In this document: in pieces, positions 18,181-27,319 of the stretch
How positions within the stretch are numbered: position 1 is the first letter of the stretch
Layout of the letters: the number at the start of each line of letters is the position of its first letter
Assembly: GCF_006494425.1 (NCBI RefSeq)
Contig: NZ_VHIV01000006.1
Location: forward strand, 1-64,000
DNA: 64,000 nt
Reading direction: 5' to 3'
Source of the DNA: Bacillus dicomae
GTDB taxonomy: Bacteria > Bacillota > Bacilli > Bacillales > Bacillaceae_G
The notes under the pieces: model-generated
Seen by the model: the letters and a program-made list of their open reading frames with translations, nothing else
Database searches by the model: none
What the model was told of the DNA's origin: nothing
Program-made: the position numbers and the translations under genes

Positions 18181-19596
18181 ATGAATCAACAAGTAGAACA
18201 AACAGATTTAAAACGTACAATGAAAAGTAGACACCTATTTATGATTGCACTGGGTGGTGTTATCGGAACTGGCCTATTTATGGGATCTGGTCAAATCGTC
18301 CATAACGCCGGCCCTGGTGGTGCTATTCTTGCATTTTTAGTCGGTGGATTTGTTATGTATTTAACGATGTTATGTCTTGGTGAATTATCCGTAGCTATGC
18401 CAGAAGCAGGTTCATTCCAAAGCTATGCAAGCAAATTTATTTCACCTGGTTTTGGGTTTGTTGTCGGTTGGATGTATTGGTTAAATTGGGCTGTTACAGT
18501 TGGAGTAGAGTTAACAACTGTAAGTATTTTAATGAAACGCTGGTTTCCAGACGTTTCTTCGTGGATTTGGTGTGTTACATTTGCGGCAGCACTCTTTCTT
18601 GTAAACGCTTTATCAGCAAAAGCATATGCAGAAGCAGAATTTTGGTTCGCAAGTGTAAAAGTCGCAACTATTGTTGTTTTCATCGTACTCGGTGGTGCAG
18701 TTATGTTCGGTCTACTAGACTTTAACGGAAAACCAGCCCCAATGCTTCACAATTTCACTGAAAATGGCGGGCTATTTCCAAACGGTGTATTAGCTGTACT
18801 TCTTACGATGATTACAGTAAATTACTCCTTCCAAGGAACAGAATTAATCGGAATCGCTTCAGGCGAAAGTGAAAATCCTGAAAAAACAATTCCAAAAGCA
18901 ATCAAAAATACCATTTGGCGAACTCTCTTCTTCTTCGTCTTAGCGATATCAGTTGTTGTAGGTTTACTCCCGTGGCAAGAGGCTAATCTAGTCGAAAGTC
19001 CATTTGTACTTGTATTTGATGTAGCCGGTGTTCCATACGCAGCAGACATTATGAACTTTGTTATTATTACAGCTGTATTATCCGTAGCTAACTCTGGTCT
19101 ATACGCAAATTCTCGTATGCTTTGGGCGATGGCAAAACAAGGAATGGCAAGCCCAGCTTTTACGAAGTTAACTAAAAAAGGTGTACCACTAAACGCATTG
19201 ATTTTCAGTCTAGTCTTTGCCAGTCTATCCCTATTAACAAGTGTATTTGCAGCAGATACTGTCTTTTTAGTTTTAACATCTATCGCAGCAATGGCTGCTG
19301 TTGTCGTTTGGATGTCAATTGCGGCTTCACAGTTTTTCTTCCGTAGAAAATTTGTGAAAAACGGTGGTGACATAAATGATTTAAAATATCGCACACCACT
19401 TTATCCGCTCGTTCCAATCGTAGCGTTCTCACTCAATTTCATTACATTTGTTAGTTTAGCTTTCATTCCAGATCAGAGAATCGCTCTTTATTGCGGCATT
19501 CCATTTATGATTATTTGTTACATCTTATACCAAGTGAAATATAAAAAAGCTGTCACATTTGAACAGCAACGAACTATAAATCGAAAAATAAACTAA
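18181..19596 (+). CDS. Amino-acid permease, RocE-like (APC family)
   Basis: 471 residues, twelve membrane helices. The N-terminus ([24 protein letters not shown]) and helix 1-3 region are very close to B. subtilis RocE, an arginine/ornithine permease, and to related basic amino-acid and S-methylmethionine carriers. It transports an amino acid in symport with protons across the cytoplasmic membrane. Strong ribosome site GGGGTGAGGGG. Monocistronic, with a terminator after it. Basic amino-acid specificity is inferred from similarity only. Confidence 0.85.
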   Translation: MNQQVEQTDLKRTMKSRHLFMIALGGVIGTGLFMGSGQIVHNAGPGGAILAFLVGGFVMYLTMLCLGELSVAMPEAGSFQSYASKFISPGFGFVVGWMYWLNWAVTVGVELTTVSILMKRWFPDVSSWIWCVTFAAALFLVNALSAKAYAEAEFWFASVKVATIVVFIVLGGAVMFGLLDFNGKPAPMLHNFTENGGLFPNGVLAVLLTMITVNYSFQGTELIGIASGESENPEKTIPKAIKNTIWRTLFFFVLAISVVVGLLPWQEANLVESPFVLVFDVAGVPYAADIMNFVIITAVLSVANSGLYANSRMLWAMAKQGMASPAFTKLTKKGVPLNALIFSLVFASLSLLTSVFAADTVFLVLTSIAAMAAVVVWMSIAASQFFFRRKFVKNGGDINDLKYRTPLYPLVPIVAFSLNFITFVSLAFIPDQRIALYCGIPFMIICYILYQVKYKKAVTFEQQRTINRKIN

Positions 19597-19611
19597 ATAT
19601 ACAAAATATTC

Positions 19612-19644
19612 AGCTATCTTTCTTATGATAAGATAGCTTTTTTC
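19612..19644 (+). terminator. Terminator of RocE-like permease gene
   Basis: AGCTATCTT / AAGATAGCT stem followed by a run of T residues. Confidence 0.8.
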
Positions 19645-19878
19645 TATTTCTTGGGTATCCTGGTATAACTTTATTTATCTTAAAATTTTCACAATCGCAT
19701 TTTTCTCTGGAAAATAGTTTACAATGTAATCAAGTTACAAATGATATTCACCTTAAAAAGTGTGCATTTGTGTCTATTTTTTAACAATATCTCAAAAACT
19801 ATTGCCATCTATAAATTAATAGGTTTATATTGTTTTATTGGCATAGTTTCAATCCAAGGAGAAAGGAGATTTTCAATC

Positions 19879-20754
19879 GTGCAACTAAAGAAAGCGTTTT
19901 GGAAGTTGGCTTCGCTTCTTCCGTTATCATTACTTCTGTTCCTCGGTGGCTGTGATAAAAAACTCGCAGTATTAAATCCGCAAGGACCTGTTGCAAAAGC
20001 ACAGTATGATTTAATTGTTTGGTCATTCTTGCTTATGTCATTAATTATCGCAATTGTATTCATCTTGTTTACAGTCATCTTGATTCGTTATCGTGAAAAA
20101 CCAGAGAATATGGACTATGAGCCACCTGAACAACACGGTAACACATTATTAGAAATCATTTGGACGCTTGTTCCTGTTATTATCGTTATCGCATTATCGA
20201 TTCCAACAGTAAAAGCAACTTATGCTTCGGAAGAGGTTCCGAAAGAGTCCGAACATATTAAACCAGTTGAAATTTATGTTACATCTGCAAACTGGAAATG
20301 GTTATTCAGTTACCCAGAGGAAAAAATTGAAACCGTTAACTATTTAAACATCCCAGCTGGTGTACCAATTCAATTCAAACTGACTTCTGTCGGCCCAATG
20401 AATGCTTTCTGGGTACCAGAACTTGGTGGTATGAAGTACACAATGGATGGCATGATTATGGACCTTTATTTACAAGCTGATAAGCCAGGTTCTTACCTAG
20501 GTCGTAGCGCGAACTTCTCTGGTGAAGGATTCACACACATGGAGTTCGAAGTTGAAGCAAAAACTAAAGAGAAATATGACAAGTGGGTTAAAGAAGTACA
20601 ACAAACTGCTCCTAAACTAACAGAAGATAAGTACAACGAAATTGTTAAACCTGGTGTAGTTGGTCGTATGACATTCTCTAGCCATCACTTAAGTTATGTA
20701 GATCCAAAATCACTTGAATATTGTGATTACAACTACTACAAAAACAAAAAATAA
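19879..20754 (+). CDS. qoxA: aa3-type menaquinol oxidase subunit II (QoxA)
   Basis: 291 residues from a GTG start behind AAGGAGAT; an upstream extension of the frame lacks a ribosome site. Lipoprotein signal (LLPLSLLLFLGGCDKK), two membrane helices, then a cupredoxin-like domain. The CuA-binding cysteines of cytochrome c oxidases are absent, which marks it as a quinol oxidase. First gene of the qoxABCD operon, the main aerobic terminal oxidase complex of Bacillus membranes. Confidence 0.93.
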   Translation: MQLKKAFWKLASLLPLSLLLFLGGCDKKLAVLNPQGPVAKAQYDLIVWSFLLMSLIIAIVFILFTVILIRYREKPENMDYEPPEQHGNTLLEIIWTLVPVIIVIALSIPTVKATYASEEVPKESEHIKPVEIYVTSANWKWLFSYPEEKIETVNYLNIPAGVPIQFKLTSVGPMNAFWVPELGGMKYTMDGMIMDLYLQADKPGSYLGRSANFSGEGFTHMEFEVEAKTKEKYDKWVKEVQQTAPKLTEDKYNEIVKPGVVGRMTFSSHHLSYVDPKSLEYCDYNYYKNKK

Positions 20755-20787
20755 TAGCTATAATTCCAACAGATTGGAGTGAACACA

Positions 20788-22722
20788 GTGAAGCTTGATG
20801 AATTCTTTGTCACAGGTGACCCGATTATTTACGGTGCAGACGCTTCTATCGTTCTTGTGACATTAGCAATCATTTTCGTACTAACAAAGTATAAAAAATG
20901 GAAATGGCTTTGGGACGAATGGTTAACAACTGTTGACCATAAAAAAATTGGGGCCATGTATATTATCTCTGCGGTTATTATGTTATTCCGTGGTGGTATG
21001 GACGGTTTAATGATCCGTGCACAGTTAACATTCCCAGAAACAACTTATTTAAACGCTGAACACTATAACGGAATCTTCACAACACACGGTACAGTTATGA
21101 TTCTTTTCATGGCGATGCCATTCGTTATGGGATTAATGAACCTTGTAGTACCATTACAAATTGGTGCTCGTGACGTTGCATATCCGTTCTTAAATGCTTT
21201 AAGTTTCTGGTTATTCTTTGTCGGAGCAATGTTATTCAACATCGCTTTCGTAATTGGTGGTTCTCCAGACGCTGGGTGGACTTCTTACTTCCCAATGGCA
21301 GGTACAGAGTTTACTTCTGGTGTAGGAAATAACTACTACGCAATTGCATTACAGATTTCAGGTCTCGGTACGTTAATGACAGGTATTAACTTCCTTGTTA
21401 CTATCTTAAAAATGCGTACACCTGGTATGACTTTAATGAGAATGCCAATGTTTACTTGGTCAATCTTAATTACAACAATTATCATTATTTTCGCTTTCCC
21501 AGTATTAACAGTTGCTCTTGCATTAATGACATTTGACCGTCTATTCGATGCTCACTTCTTTACGATGGCGAGCGGCGGTATGCCGATGTTATGGGCCAAC
21601 CTGTTCTGGGTATGGGGTCACCCTGAAGTATATATCGTTATTTTACCGGCATTCGGTATTTTCTCTGAAATCATTAGTACATTCTCACGTAAACGTCTAT
21701 TCGGTTACAGTGCGATGGTATACTCAATGGTTGCAATTTCTTTACTAAGTTTCGTCGTATGGCTTCACCACTTCTTCACGATGGGTGCAGGTCCAGCGGT
21801 TAACTCGTTCTTCTCGATTTCGACAATGGCGATTTCGATTCCAACCGGTGTTAAGATCTTTAACTGGTTGTTTACACTGTATAAAGGACGTATTCGTTTT
21901 ACAGTTCCAATGCTTTGGTCATTGGCATTTATTCCAAACTTCGTAGTCGGTGGGGTTACAGGGGTTATGCTTGGTATGGCAGCAGCTGATTATCAGTACC
22001 ATAACAGCTACTTCCTAATTGCTCACTTCCACTACGTATTAATCGCAGGTACAGTATTCGCTATGCTTGCTGGATTCACGTTCTGGTATCCAAAAATGAC
22101 TGGTCATATGTTAAATGAACGCCTAGGTAAATGGACATTCTGGATCTTTATGAGCGGATTCAACATCTGTTTCTTCCCAATGTACTTCTTAGGTTTAGAC
22201 GGTATGACTCGTCGTATGTACACTTACTCTGAAAGTCTTGGATGGGGATGGCTAAACCAAATCGCATCTGTTGGTGCGGTAATGATGGGTATCGGCTTCC
22301 TACTTCTTTGCTACAACGTAATTTGGAGTGCACGTCACGGTGAACGTGACACAACTGGAGATCCATGGGATGGCCGTACACTTGAATGGGCAACTCAATC
22401 TCCTGTACAACATTACAACTTCGCGAAACTACCAGAAATCAAAGAAGCTGACGCTTTCTGGTACATGAAAAAACGCGGAGAAACAGTTACACCAGCTGCA
22501 GAAGACATCAAACCAATTCACATGCCAAGTAACTCTGGTGTGCCTATTATTGCGTCTGGATTCTTCGGTCTTGCAGGTTTCGCATTAGTATTTAGCTGGT
22601 TCTGGCTTGCAGCAATCGGTGGTATTGGTATTTTAGCTTGCTTAATCTATCGTTCATTCGATTATGATGAAGGTTACTATATCAGTGTTGATGAAATTAA
22701 AAAAACAGAACATATAGCATGA
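20788..22722 (+). CDS. qoxB: aa3-type menaquinol oxidase subunit I (QoxB)
   Basis: 644 residues, about fourteen helices. Haem and copper ligands are visible: TTHGTVM (low-spin haem), WGHPEVY (CuB histidine and cross-linked tyrosine), WLHHFF (CuB) and LIAHFHYVL (haem pair). It reduces oxygen to water while pumping protons. The GTG at 20788 lies eight bases after TTGGAG; a GTG three codons upstream overlaps that site. Confidence 0.95.
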   Translation: MKLDEFFVTGDPIIYGADASIVLVTLAIIFVLTKYKKWKWLWDEWLTTVDHKKIGAMYIISAVIMLFRGGMDGLMIRAQLTFPETTYLNAEHYNGIFTTHGTVMILFMAMPFVMGLMNLVVPLQIGARDVAYPFLNALSFWLFFVGAMLFNIAFVIGGSPDAGWTSYFPMAGTEFTSGVGNNYYAIALQISGLGTLMTGINFLVTILKMRTPGMTLMRMPMFTWSILITTIIIIFAFPVLTVALALMTFDRLFDAHFFTMASGGMPMLWANLFWVWGHPEVYIVILPAFGIFSEIISTFSRKRLFGYSAMVYSMVAISLLSFVVWLHHFFTMGAGPAVNSFFSISTMAISIPTGVKIFNWLFTLYKGRIRFTVPMLWSLAFIPNFVVGGVTGVMLGMAAADYQYHNSYFLIAHFHYVLIAGTVFAMLAGFTFWYPKMTGHMLNERLGKWTFWIFMSGFNICFFPMYFLGLDGMTRRMYTYSESLGWGWLNQIASVGAVMMGIGFLLLCYNVIWSARHGERDTTGDPWDGRTLEWATQSPVQHYNFAKLPEIKEADAFWYMKKRGETVTPAAEDIKPIHMPSNSGVPIIASGFFGLAGFALVFSWFWLAAIGGIGILACLIYRSFDYDEGYYISVDEIKKTEHIA

Positions 22723-22735
22723 GAGGTGAAATGAT

Positions 22736-23338
22736 ATGGCGGCTTTAGATAAAAGCTTACCTTTGGAATATCAATCCGAGCAAAGCAGATTGAACATCCT
22801 AGGATTTTGGATTTTTCTTGGGGCTGAAATTATGCTGTTCGCAACACTTTTCGCCTCTTATCTAGTCCTTGCTGGTCGTACGGCAGATGGCCCAACACCA
22901 GCGCAACTGTTTGAACTTAAAACGCTTTTAATTCAAACATTACTACTTTTAACAAGTAGTTTTACATGCGGTATCGTAATTCACGAAATGCGTAAGCATA
23001 ACCAAAAAGCGATGCTTGGATGGTTCGTCCTTACATTACTTTTAGGTGCAGGTTTCCTATTCTTCGAGATCGAAGAGTTCATTATGTACATCGGTGAAGG
23101 CGCAACAATTCAAACAAGTGCTTTCTTATCTGGATTCTTCGTTCTTCTTGGAACGCACGGAGCTCACGTAACAGGCGGTATCATTTGGGCAACTTGTGTT
23201 ATTATCCAAATTTTAAAACGAGGTTTAACACCAGTTACAGCTCGTAAAGTATTCATTATCAGCTTATACTGGCATTTCCTTGATCTAGTTTGGGTCTTTA
23301 TTTACACACTAGTTTATTTGAACGGGATGGTGGCGTAA
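22736..23338 (+). CDS. qoxC: Menaquinol oxidase subunit III (QoxC)
   Basis: 200 residues, five membrane helices, cytochrome oxidase subunit III family (LGFWIFLGAEIMLFATLFASY; LLGTHGAHVTGGI; YWHFLDLVWVFIY). Structural subunit that stabilises proton pumping. Tightly spaced between qoxB and qoxD. Confidence 0.94.
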   Translation: MAALDKSLPLEYQSEQSRLNILGFWIFLGAEIMLFATLFASYLVLAGRTADGPTPAQLFELKTLLIQTLLLLTSSFTCGIVIHEMRKHNQKAMLGWFVLTLLLGAGFLFFEIEEFIMYIGEGATIQTSAFLSGFFVLLGTHGAHVTGGIIWATCVIIQILKRGLTPVTARKVFIISLYWHFLDLVWVFIYTLVYLNGMVA

Positions 23339-23650
23339 ATGGGTCAAAATAACAACCAAGCAAACGGGCATGCGCATAGCGGATTCCCTTGGTCACACGT
23401 TTTCGGATTTATTTTATCGCTTGCACTAACGTTTCTAGCACTATACGTGGCACTTTACACAAGCCTGCCACTTTCAACGATCTTAACAACTATTATCATA
23501 ATGGCTGTTGCGCAAGCGTTGTTACAATTAATCATGTTCATGCACTTAAAAGAAGGAGAAGGAAGAGTTCAAATTCTTACTATGATATACAGTTTCTTCG
23601 TTGCAACTGCAACAGTTGGTTTAACTGTATGGATCTTCTTCTCAATGTAA
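23339..23650 (+). CDS. qoxD: Menaquinol oxidase subunit IV (QoxD)
   Basis: 103 residues with three membrane helices (HVFGFILSLALTFLALYVALY and MHLKEGEGRVQILTMIYSF), subunit IV family. The ATG directly follows the qoxC stop codon without a spacer, so translation is likely coupled. Last gene of the operon. Confidence 0.93.
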   Translation: MGQNNNQANGHAHSGFPWSHVFGFILSLALTFLALYVALYTSLPLSTILTTIIIMAVAQALLQLIMFMHLKEGEGRVQILTMIYSFFVATATVGLTVWIFFSM

Positions 23651-23660
23651 TGTACATGAA

Positions 23661-23697
23661 AAAGACTGCTGAGATTCCTCAGCAGTCTTTTTTTATC
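23661..23697 (+). terminator. Terminator of the qox operon
   Basis: AAAGACTGCTGAG / CTCAGCAGTCTTT hairpin and a seven-base T-run, which continues directly into the end of a bcr1-like repeat. Confidence 0.88.
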
Positions 23698-23746
23698 CCG
23701 CATTAACGAGCAGTAAGACCCCACAGATTAAAGTTTCACTTTATCC
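23692..23746 (-). repeat. Truncated bcr1-like repeat (copy C)
   Basis: On the minus strand this reads ATAAAGTGAAACTTTAATC followed directly by TGTGGGGTCTTACTG..CGTTAATGCGGGATAAA. It has both ends of the copies at 52782 and 55690 but lacks about 100 internal bases. Terminal ATAAA direct repeats match the five-base target duplication reported for bcr1 elements. It abuts the qoxD terminator T-run. Confidence 0.7.
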
Positions 23747-23918
23747 CCTCTCCTATTACATCCACATTACGGAATTAACAACATAATCATGAAAAATATA
23801 CTTATTATGACAAATGTTAAGAAAACTCTTTCTTTATGAAATCGAATCCATATGCGTTGCTTTTCTACCTATTATATGGCTAAATAAGTACTATATTTAT
23901 TTGAAGGGAGAGAACGCA

Positions 23919-25748
23919 ATGGAACATCATACTTCTGTTCTATCACTTATGGTTGTAGTTGCAATCGCGTTTTTCGTTCCCCTTTTGTTACAACGCTTTA
24001 AATTAAAAGCACTTCCTGTCGTTGTTGCAGAAATCATCGCGGGAATCTTTGTAGGTAAAAGTGGGTTTAATATTATTGAGCCAGATATGTGGCTTCAAGT
24101 CTTATCAACACTAGGATTTATCTTCCTTATGTTCTTAAGCGGGTTAGAAATTGATTTTTCTATCTTCAAACAAAAAGGGAAAAAGAATACGACAAACGAG
24201 CCAAACACATTCCAAGCAGCCAGCATTATCTTCTTATTTATTTTCATCTTATCTTATGCCCTATCACTACTATTCGTATGGCTAGGATTTGTAGATAATG
24301 CAATGTTTATGACTTTAATCATTTCAACAATTTCTTTAGGTGTTGTCGTACCAACATTAAAAGAGAATAACTTAGGAAAAACAGCAATTGGGCAAATCAT
24401 TTTATTAGTCGCTGTTATTGCGGATTTAGTTACAATGATTTTACTCGCTGTATTCGTCGGATTAAATTCTGAAAGCGGCCAAAGCATGTGGCTCCTTCTT
24501 CTTCTATTCGGCGCTGGTATTGTTATTTACTTCGTTGCAAAACGTTTTAAAAACATTCCATACTTAGATAACTTAAAAGCTGGTAGTGTACAAATTGATA
24601 CACGAGCTGTTTTTGCACTCATCTTAATATTAGTTGGTTTATCTGAATCTGTTGGAGCTGAAAATATTTTAGGTGCCTTCTTAGCAGGTGTACTCGTATC
24701 GTTATTATCACCAAATGAAGATATGGTTGAAAAACTGGATTCTATCGGATATGGTTTCTTCATTCCTATTTTCTTCGTAATGGTTGGTGTAAATTTAGAG
24801 GTTTGGTCCATTTTCAAAGAACCTTCTAGTATGCTAATGATACCAATTTTAATTGTAGGACTCTTTATTTCGAAGCTGTTACCATCACTCGTTTTACGAA
24901 AATGGTATCCACGTAATATCGTACTGGGAAGTGCCATCTTATTAACATCGACACTTTCTTTAGTTATTGCAGCTGCACAAATTGGTGAAAAGCTAGGAAT
25001 CATCAGTCCAAGTTTATCCGCTTCCCTTATTTTAAGCGCTGTTATTACTTGTATTTTTGCGCCTATATTATTTAAAAAGATGTTCCCGAAAATAGAAACA
25101 CCAAAACCAAAAGTTTCTATTATTGGTGCGAGCAGAATTACCCTTCCGTTATCACTTGATTTAAAACGAGAAGATTATGACGTAACACTATATATGATGC
25201 GTCAAAATAAAATAAATGATGAAGAAGCGAAATCACATGACTTCCCTATCGTGAAATTAGATGACATCACAATCGCATCATTAACTGAACAAACAGCATT
25301 TCATGCAGACCGCGTTGTTGTTGCAACAAGCGATGATGAACAAAACTTATTATTAGCAGAACATGCAAAAGAGTTAGGTGTTGAACATGTTATTGCAAGT
25401 GTAGAAGATCCGCTTCTACAAGAAAAAGCAACGCAAGAACATATCGCCGTATTCTCAACAATCAACTCTACACGTATTCTATTACGTGCGCTAATTGATA
25501 AACCGAGTCTTGTTCGCTTAATTACAACAGCAAACGAAACAGTCCGTGAAGTGGAACTACGGAGTAATAAATATAACGGCATTGCACTTCGCCGCCTTCC
25601 GTTTTTAGGAGATGTACTAGTCATTCAAATTTATCGCGGGAATAAAGCATTAATTCCGCATGGTGATACACGACTACAACACGGTGATACATTACTTGTA
25701 ACAGGCTCAAAAGAACATATCGATACACTAAAAAACATATTAGAATAA
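23919..25748 (+). CDS. CPA2-family cation:proton antiporter with RCK/TrkA domains
   Basis: 609 residues from the ATG after GAAGGGAGAG; thirty-five upstream codons have no ribosome site. About twelve membrane helices (10-385) form a KefB-type exchanger, followed by a TrkA-N-like Rossmann domain (about 400-520) and a TrkA-C domain (about 525-609, ending IPHGDTRLQHGDTLLVTG). It probably exports K+ or Na+ for protons. The Rossmann glycine motif is degenerate (IIGASRITLPLS), so nucleotide gating is doubtful. Close in layout to B. subtilis YjbQ. Confidence 0.85.
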   Translation: MEHHTSVLSLMVVVAIAFFVPLLLQRFKLKALPVVVAEIIAGIFVGKSGFNIIEPDMWLQVLSTLGFIFLMFLSGLEIDFSIFKQKGKKNTTNEPNTFQAASIIFLFIFILSYALSLLFVWLGFVDNAMFMTLIISTISLGVVVPTLKENNLGKTAIGQIILLVAVIADLVTMILLAVFVGLNSESGQSMWLLLLLFGAGIVIYFVAKRFKNIPYLDNLKAGSVQIDTRAVFALILILVGLSESVGAENILGAFLAGVLVSLLSPNEDMVEKLDSIGYGFFIPIFFVMVGVNLEVWSIFKEPSSMLMIPILIVGLFISKLLPSLVLRKWYPRNIVLGSAILLTSTLSLVIAAAQIGEKLGIISPSLSASLILSAVITCIFAPILFKKMFPKIETPKPKVSIIGASRITLPLSLDLKREDYDVTLYMMRQNKINDEEAKSHDFPIVKLDDITIASLTEQTAFHADRVVVATSDDEQNLLLAEHAKELGVEHVIASVEDPLLQEKATQEHIAVFSTINSTRILLRALIDKPSLVRLITTANETVREVELRSNKYNGIALRRLPFLGDVLVIQIYRGNKALIPHGDTRLQHGDTLLVTGSKEHIDTLKNILE

Positions 25749-25750
25749 AA

Positions 25751-25785
25751 AAATGCCCCTCACATAATCGAGGGGCATTTTTTTC
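25751..25785 (+). terminator. Terminator of the antiporter gene
   Basis: AAATGCCCCTC / GAGGGGCATTT stem and T-run. Confidence 0.85.
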
Positions 25786-25837
25786 CATTTCATATGGTAA
25801 AATGTTACTATCACATATTATGAGGATGGATTACATT

Positions 25838-26059
25838 ATGTCTATTATAACTTTAGCTCTCTTATTATTAGCCGAAATACTCGTGGCCATTATTCTCATC
25901 GGTGTTAGTATTGAAATTTGTAGTTACGGATGGAAAAAGTCAAATGGAATAAAATACTCTTGCCTCTTACTTTCACTCCTTCTCGGAACTGCTAGCATAC
26001 TCGGACTTTTCGCTGCACCTGCCTATTTCTTTATACAATTAACAGAAAAAGCGTTATAA
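25838..26059 (+). CDS. Small two-helix membrane protein, unknown
   Basis: 73 residues with two hydrophobic helices (IITLALLLLAEILVAIILIGVSI; YSCLLLSLLLGTASILGLFAAPAYFF). The ATG at 25838 is eight bases after AGGATGG; upstream ATGs in the same frame lack that spacing. It precedes a GNAT acetyltransferase by 14 bases and is probably co-transcribed. Function unknown. Confidence 0.6.
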   Translation: MSIITLALLLLAEILVAIILIGVSIEICSYGWKKSNGIKYSCLLLSLLLGTASILGLFAAPAYFFIQLTEKAL

Positions 26060-26073
26060 GAAAGGATGTTAAT

Positions 26074-26511
26074 ATGATTACCGTGAAAAATATTGATGGA
26101 TCTGAAACTTACGTATTACGTCAAAAAATTTTGCGCCCGAGTCAAACATTAGCAGATTGTAAATACCCTTCCGACTATGAAACAGACAGCTTTCACTTAG
26201 GGGCATTTATAAATGATAAACTGATTAGCATCGCTTCCTTCTCAAAAGAAATATATCCTGACCTACCTACAGGTATTCATTATCGTCTACGAGGAATGGC
26301 CACATTACCTGAATTTCGAAACAACCACGCTGGAAGTTCCTTAATTCAGAAAGCAGAACAAATATTACAAGAGCGCCAAGCAAATATATTATGGTGTAAT
26401 GGCCGAATTACTGTAGCTGACTATTACAAGCGCTTAGGTTTCCAAGAACATGGTGAAATCTTTGAAATTGAACCAATTGGCCTTCATAAAGTACTGTATA
26501 AAAGAATATAA
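26074..26511 (+). CDS. GNAT-family N-acetyltransferase
   Basis: 145 residues. The acetyl-CoA-binding strand and pyrophosphate loop are represented by LRGMATLPEFRNNHAGSSLIQKAEQIL, and the C-terminal YYKRLGFQEHGEIFEIEPIGLHKVLYKRI is the usual GNAT end. Transfers an acetyl group from acetyl-CoA to an unknown small molecule or protein amine. Ribosome site AAAGGATG. Downstream terminator shared with the convergent membrane-protein gene. Confidence 0.82.
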   Translation: MITVKNIDGSETYVLRQKILRPSQTLADCKYPSDYETDSFHLGAFINDKLISIASFSKEIYPDLPTGIHYRLRGMATLPEFRNNHAGSSLIQKAEQILQERQANILWCNGRITVADYYKRLGFQEHGEIFEIEPIGLHKVLYKRI

Positions 26512-26546
26512 GAAAAGCTTTCCACAATACGGGAAAGCTTTTCTTA
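26511..26546. terminator. Bidirectional terminator
   Basis: AAGAAAAGCTTTCC / GGAAAGCTTTTCTT hairpin between convergent genes; serves the acetyltransferase and the minus-strand membrane protein. Confidence 0.8.
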
Positions 26547-26550
26547 TATT

Positions 26551-26979
26551 TCAATCTTCACTTTTTATTTTTTTCATATATATGTATATAAACAGACTAG
26601 GAACTAAAAAACAAGCAAACATAATAAATCCTGTCATACTAATTTCTTTTATTGAAATATCTGGTGTTACAACGATACAAATAGCTAAAATCCCAATAAC
26701 AATACCTACTGGAAGTAATAATAACTTCATAAAATAACTGCGCGATACTCCCCCTGTATGCTCATACACTTCCACTGAATTTTTCAAATTTAAAAAGTTA
26801 ATAGCTATTATCCCGCCCATAAATACCATTAATAAATCCGAAACACTTTCATATCCTGCACCTTGCAAAACGTAGCGATAAAAAACAATACCTAGTATGA
26901 TGATATTTTGTAAGATAAAAACGAGTTTAATATGTTTTAACCCCTCAATCATTAAACGTTCATCTTTCACGATTCTCAT
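26551..26979 (-). CDS. Four-helix membrane protein paired with XRE regulator
   Basis: 142 residues, four hydrophobic helices, with a KDER motif near the N-terminus (RIVKDERLMIEGL). Proteins of this type (DUF2178/DUF3796-like) are regularly encoded just after a short XRE repressor; their function is unknown. The ATG five bases after the regulator stop follows GAGGAGTGAGGGG. A similar two-gene cassette lies at 38885-39569. Related pairs have been discussed as bacteriocin-immunity or stress modules, but nothing here proves it. Confidence 0.65.
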   Translation of the reverse strand: MRIVKDERLMIEGLKHIKLVFILQNIIILGIVFYRYVLQGAGYESVSDLLMVFMGGIIAINFLNLKNSVEVYEHTGGVSRSYFMKLLLLPVGIVIGILAICIVVTPDISIKEISMTGFIMFACFLVPSLFIYIYMKKIKSED

Positions 26980-26983
26980 CCCC

Positions 26984-27184
26984 TCACTCCTCTTCCTCCC
27001 AAAACAAATCATTCAATGTTTTATCTACCGCATAACAAATTTTCAAACATAAATCTAAAGACGGATTGTATTTCCCCTTCTCAATTAAACTAATCGTTTG
27101 CCTTGTAACGCCTACTTTTTCTGCTAATTGTTGCTGTGTTAAATCTAATTGAACACGCGCGACTTTTATTTTACTTACAGCCAT
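26984..27184 (-). CDS. Small XRE-family transcriptional regulator
   Basis: 66 residues, nearly entirely one helix-turn-helix domain (LTQQQLAEKVGVTRQTISLIEKGKYNPSLDLCLKI) and a short acidic tail (WEEEE). Ribosome site GGAGGAAC. It shares the segment LAEKVGVTRQTI..IEKG with the regulator at 39351 and, like it, precedes a membrane protein with a DER motif. Likely autoregulates the pair. Confidence 0.85.
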   Translation of the reverse strand: MAVSKIKVARVQLDLTQQQLAEKVGVTRQTISLIEKGKYNPSLDLCLKICYAVDKTLNDLFWEEEE

Positions 27185-27277
27185 TCATGTTCCTCCTCTA
27201 TCTTTATTGTAACATATATATTCCATTAAGTAATTTATATTTTACGTAATTAATTTAAGTTTCACTTTATTATACAC

Positions 27278-27310
27278 AAAAAAGGGCCTCTCATAAGAAA
27301 CCCCTTTCCT
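27278..27310 (-). terminator. Terminator of the purine permease gene
   Basis: AAGGGGTTTCT / AGAGGCCCTT imperfect stem and six T residues on the minus strand. Confidence 0.6.
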
Positions 27311-27319
27311 ATATCTATA

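Noticed and set aside
23753-23918. Cyclic di-AMP (ydaO) riboswitch before the antiporter
   Set aside because: The leader is too short and AT-rich, with none of the conserved GC-rich aptamer segments.
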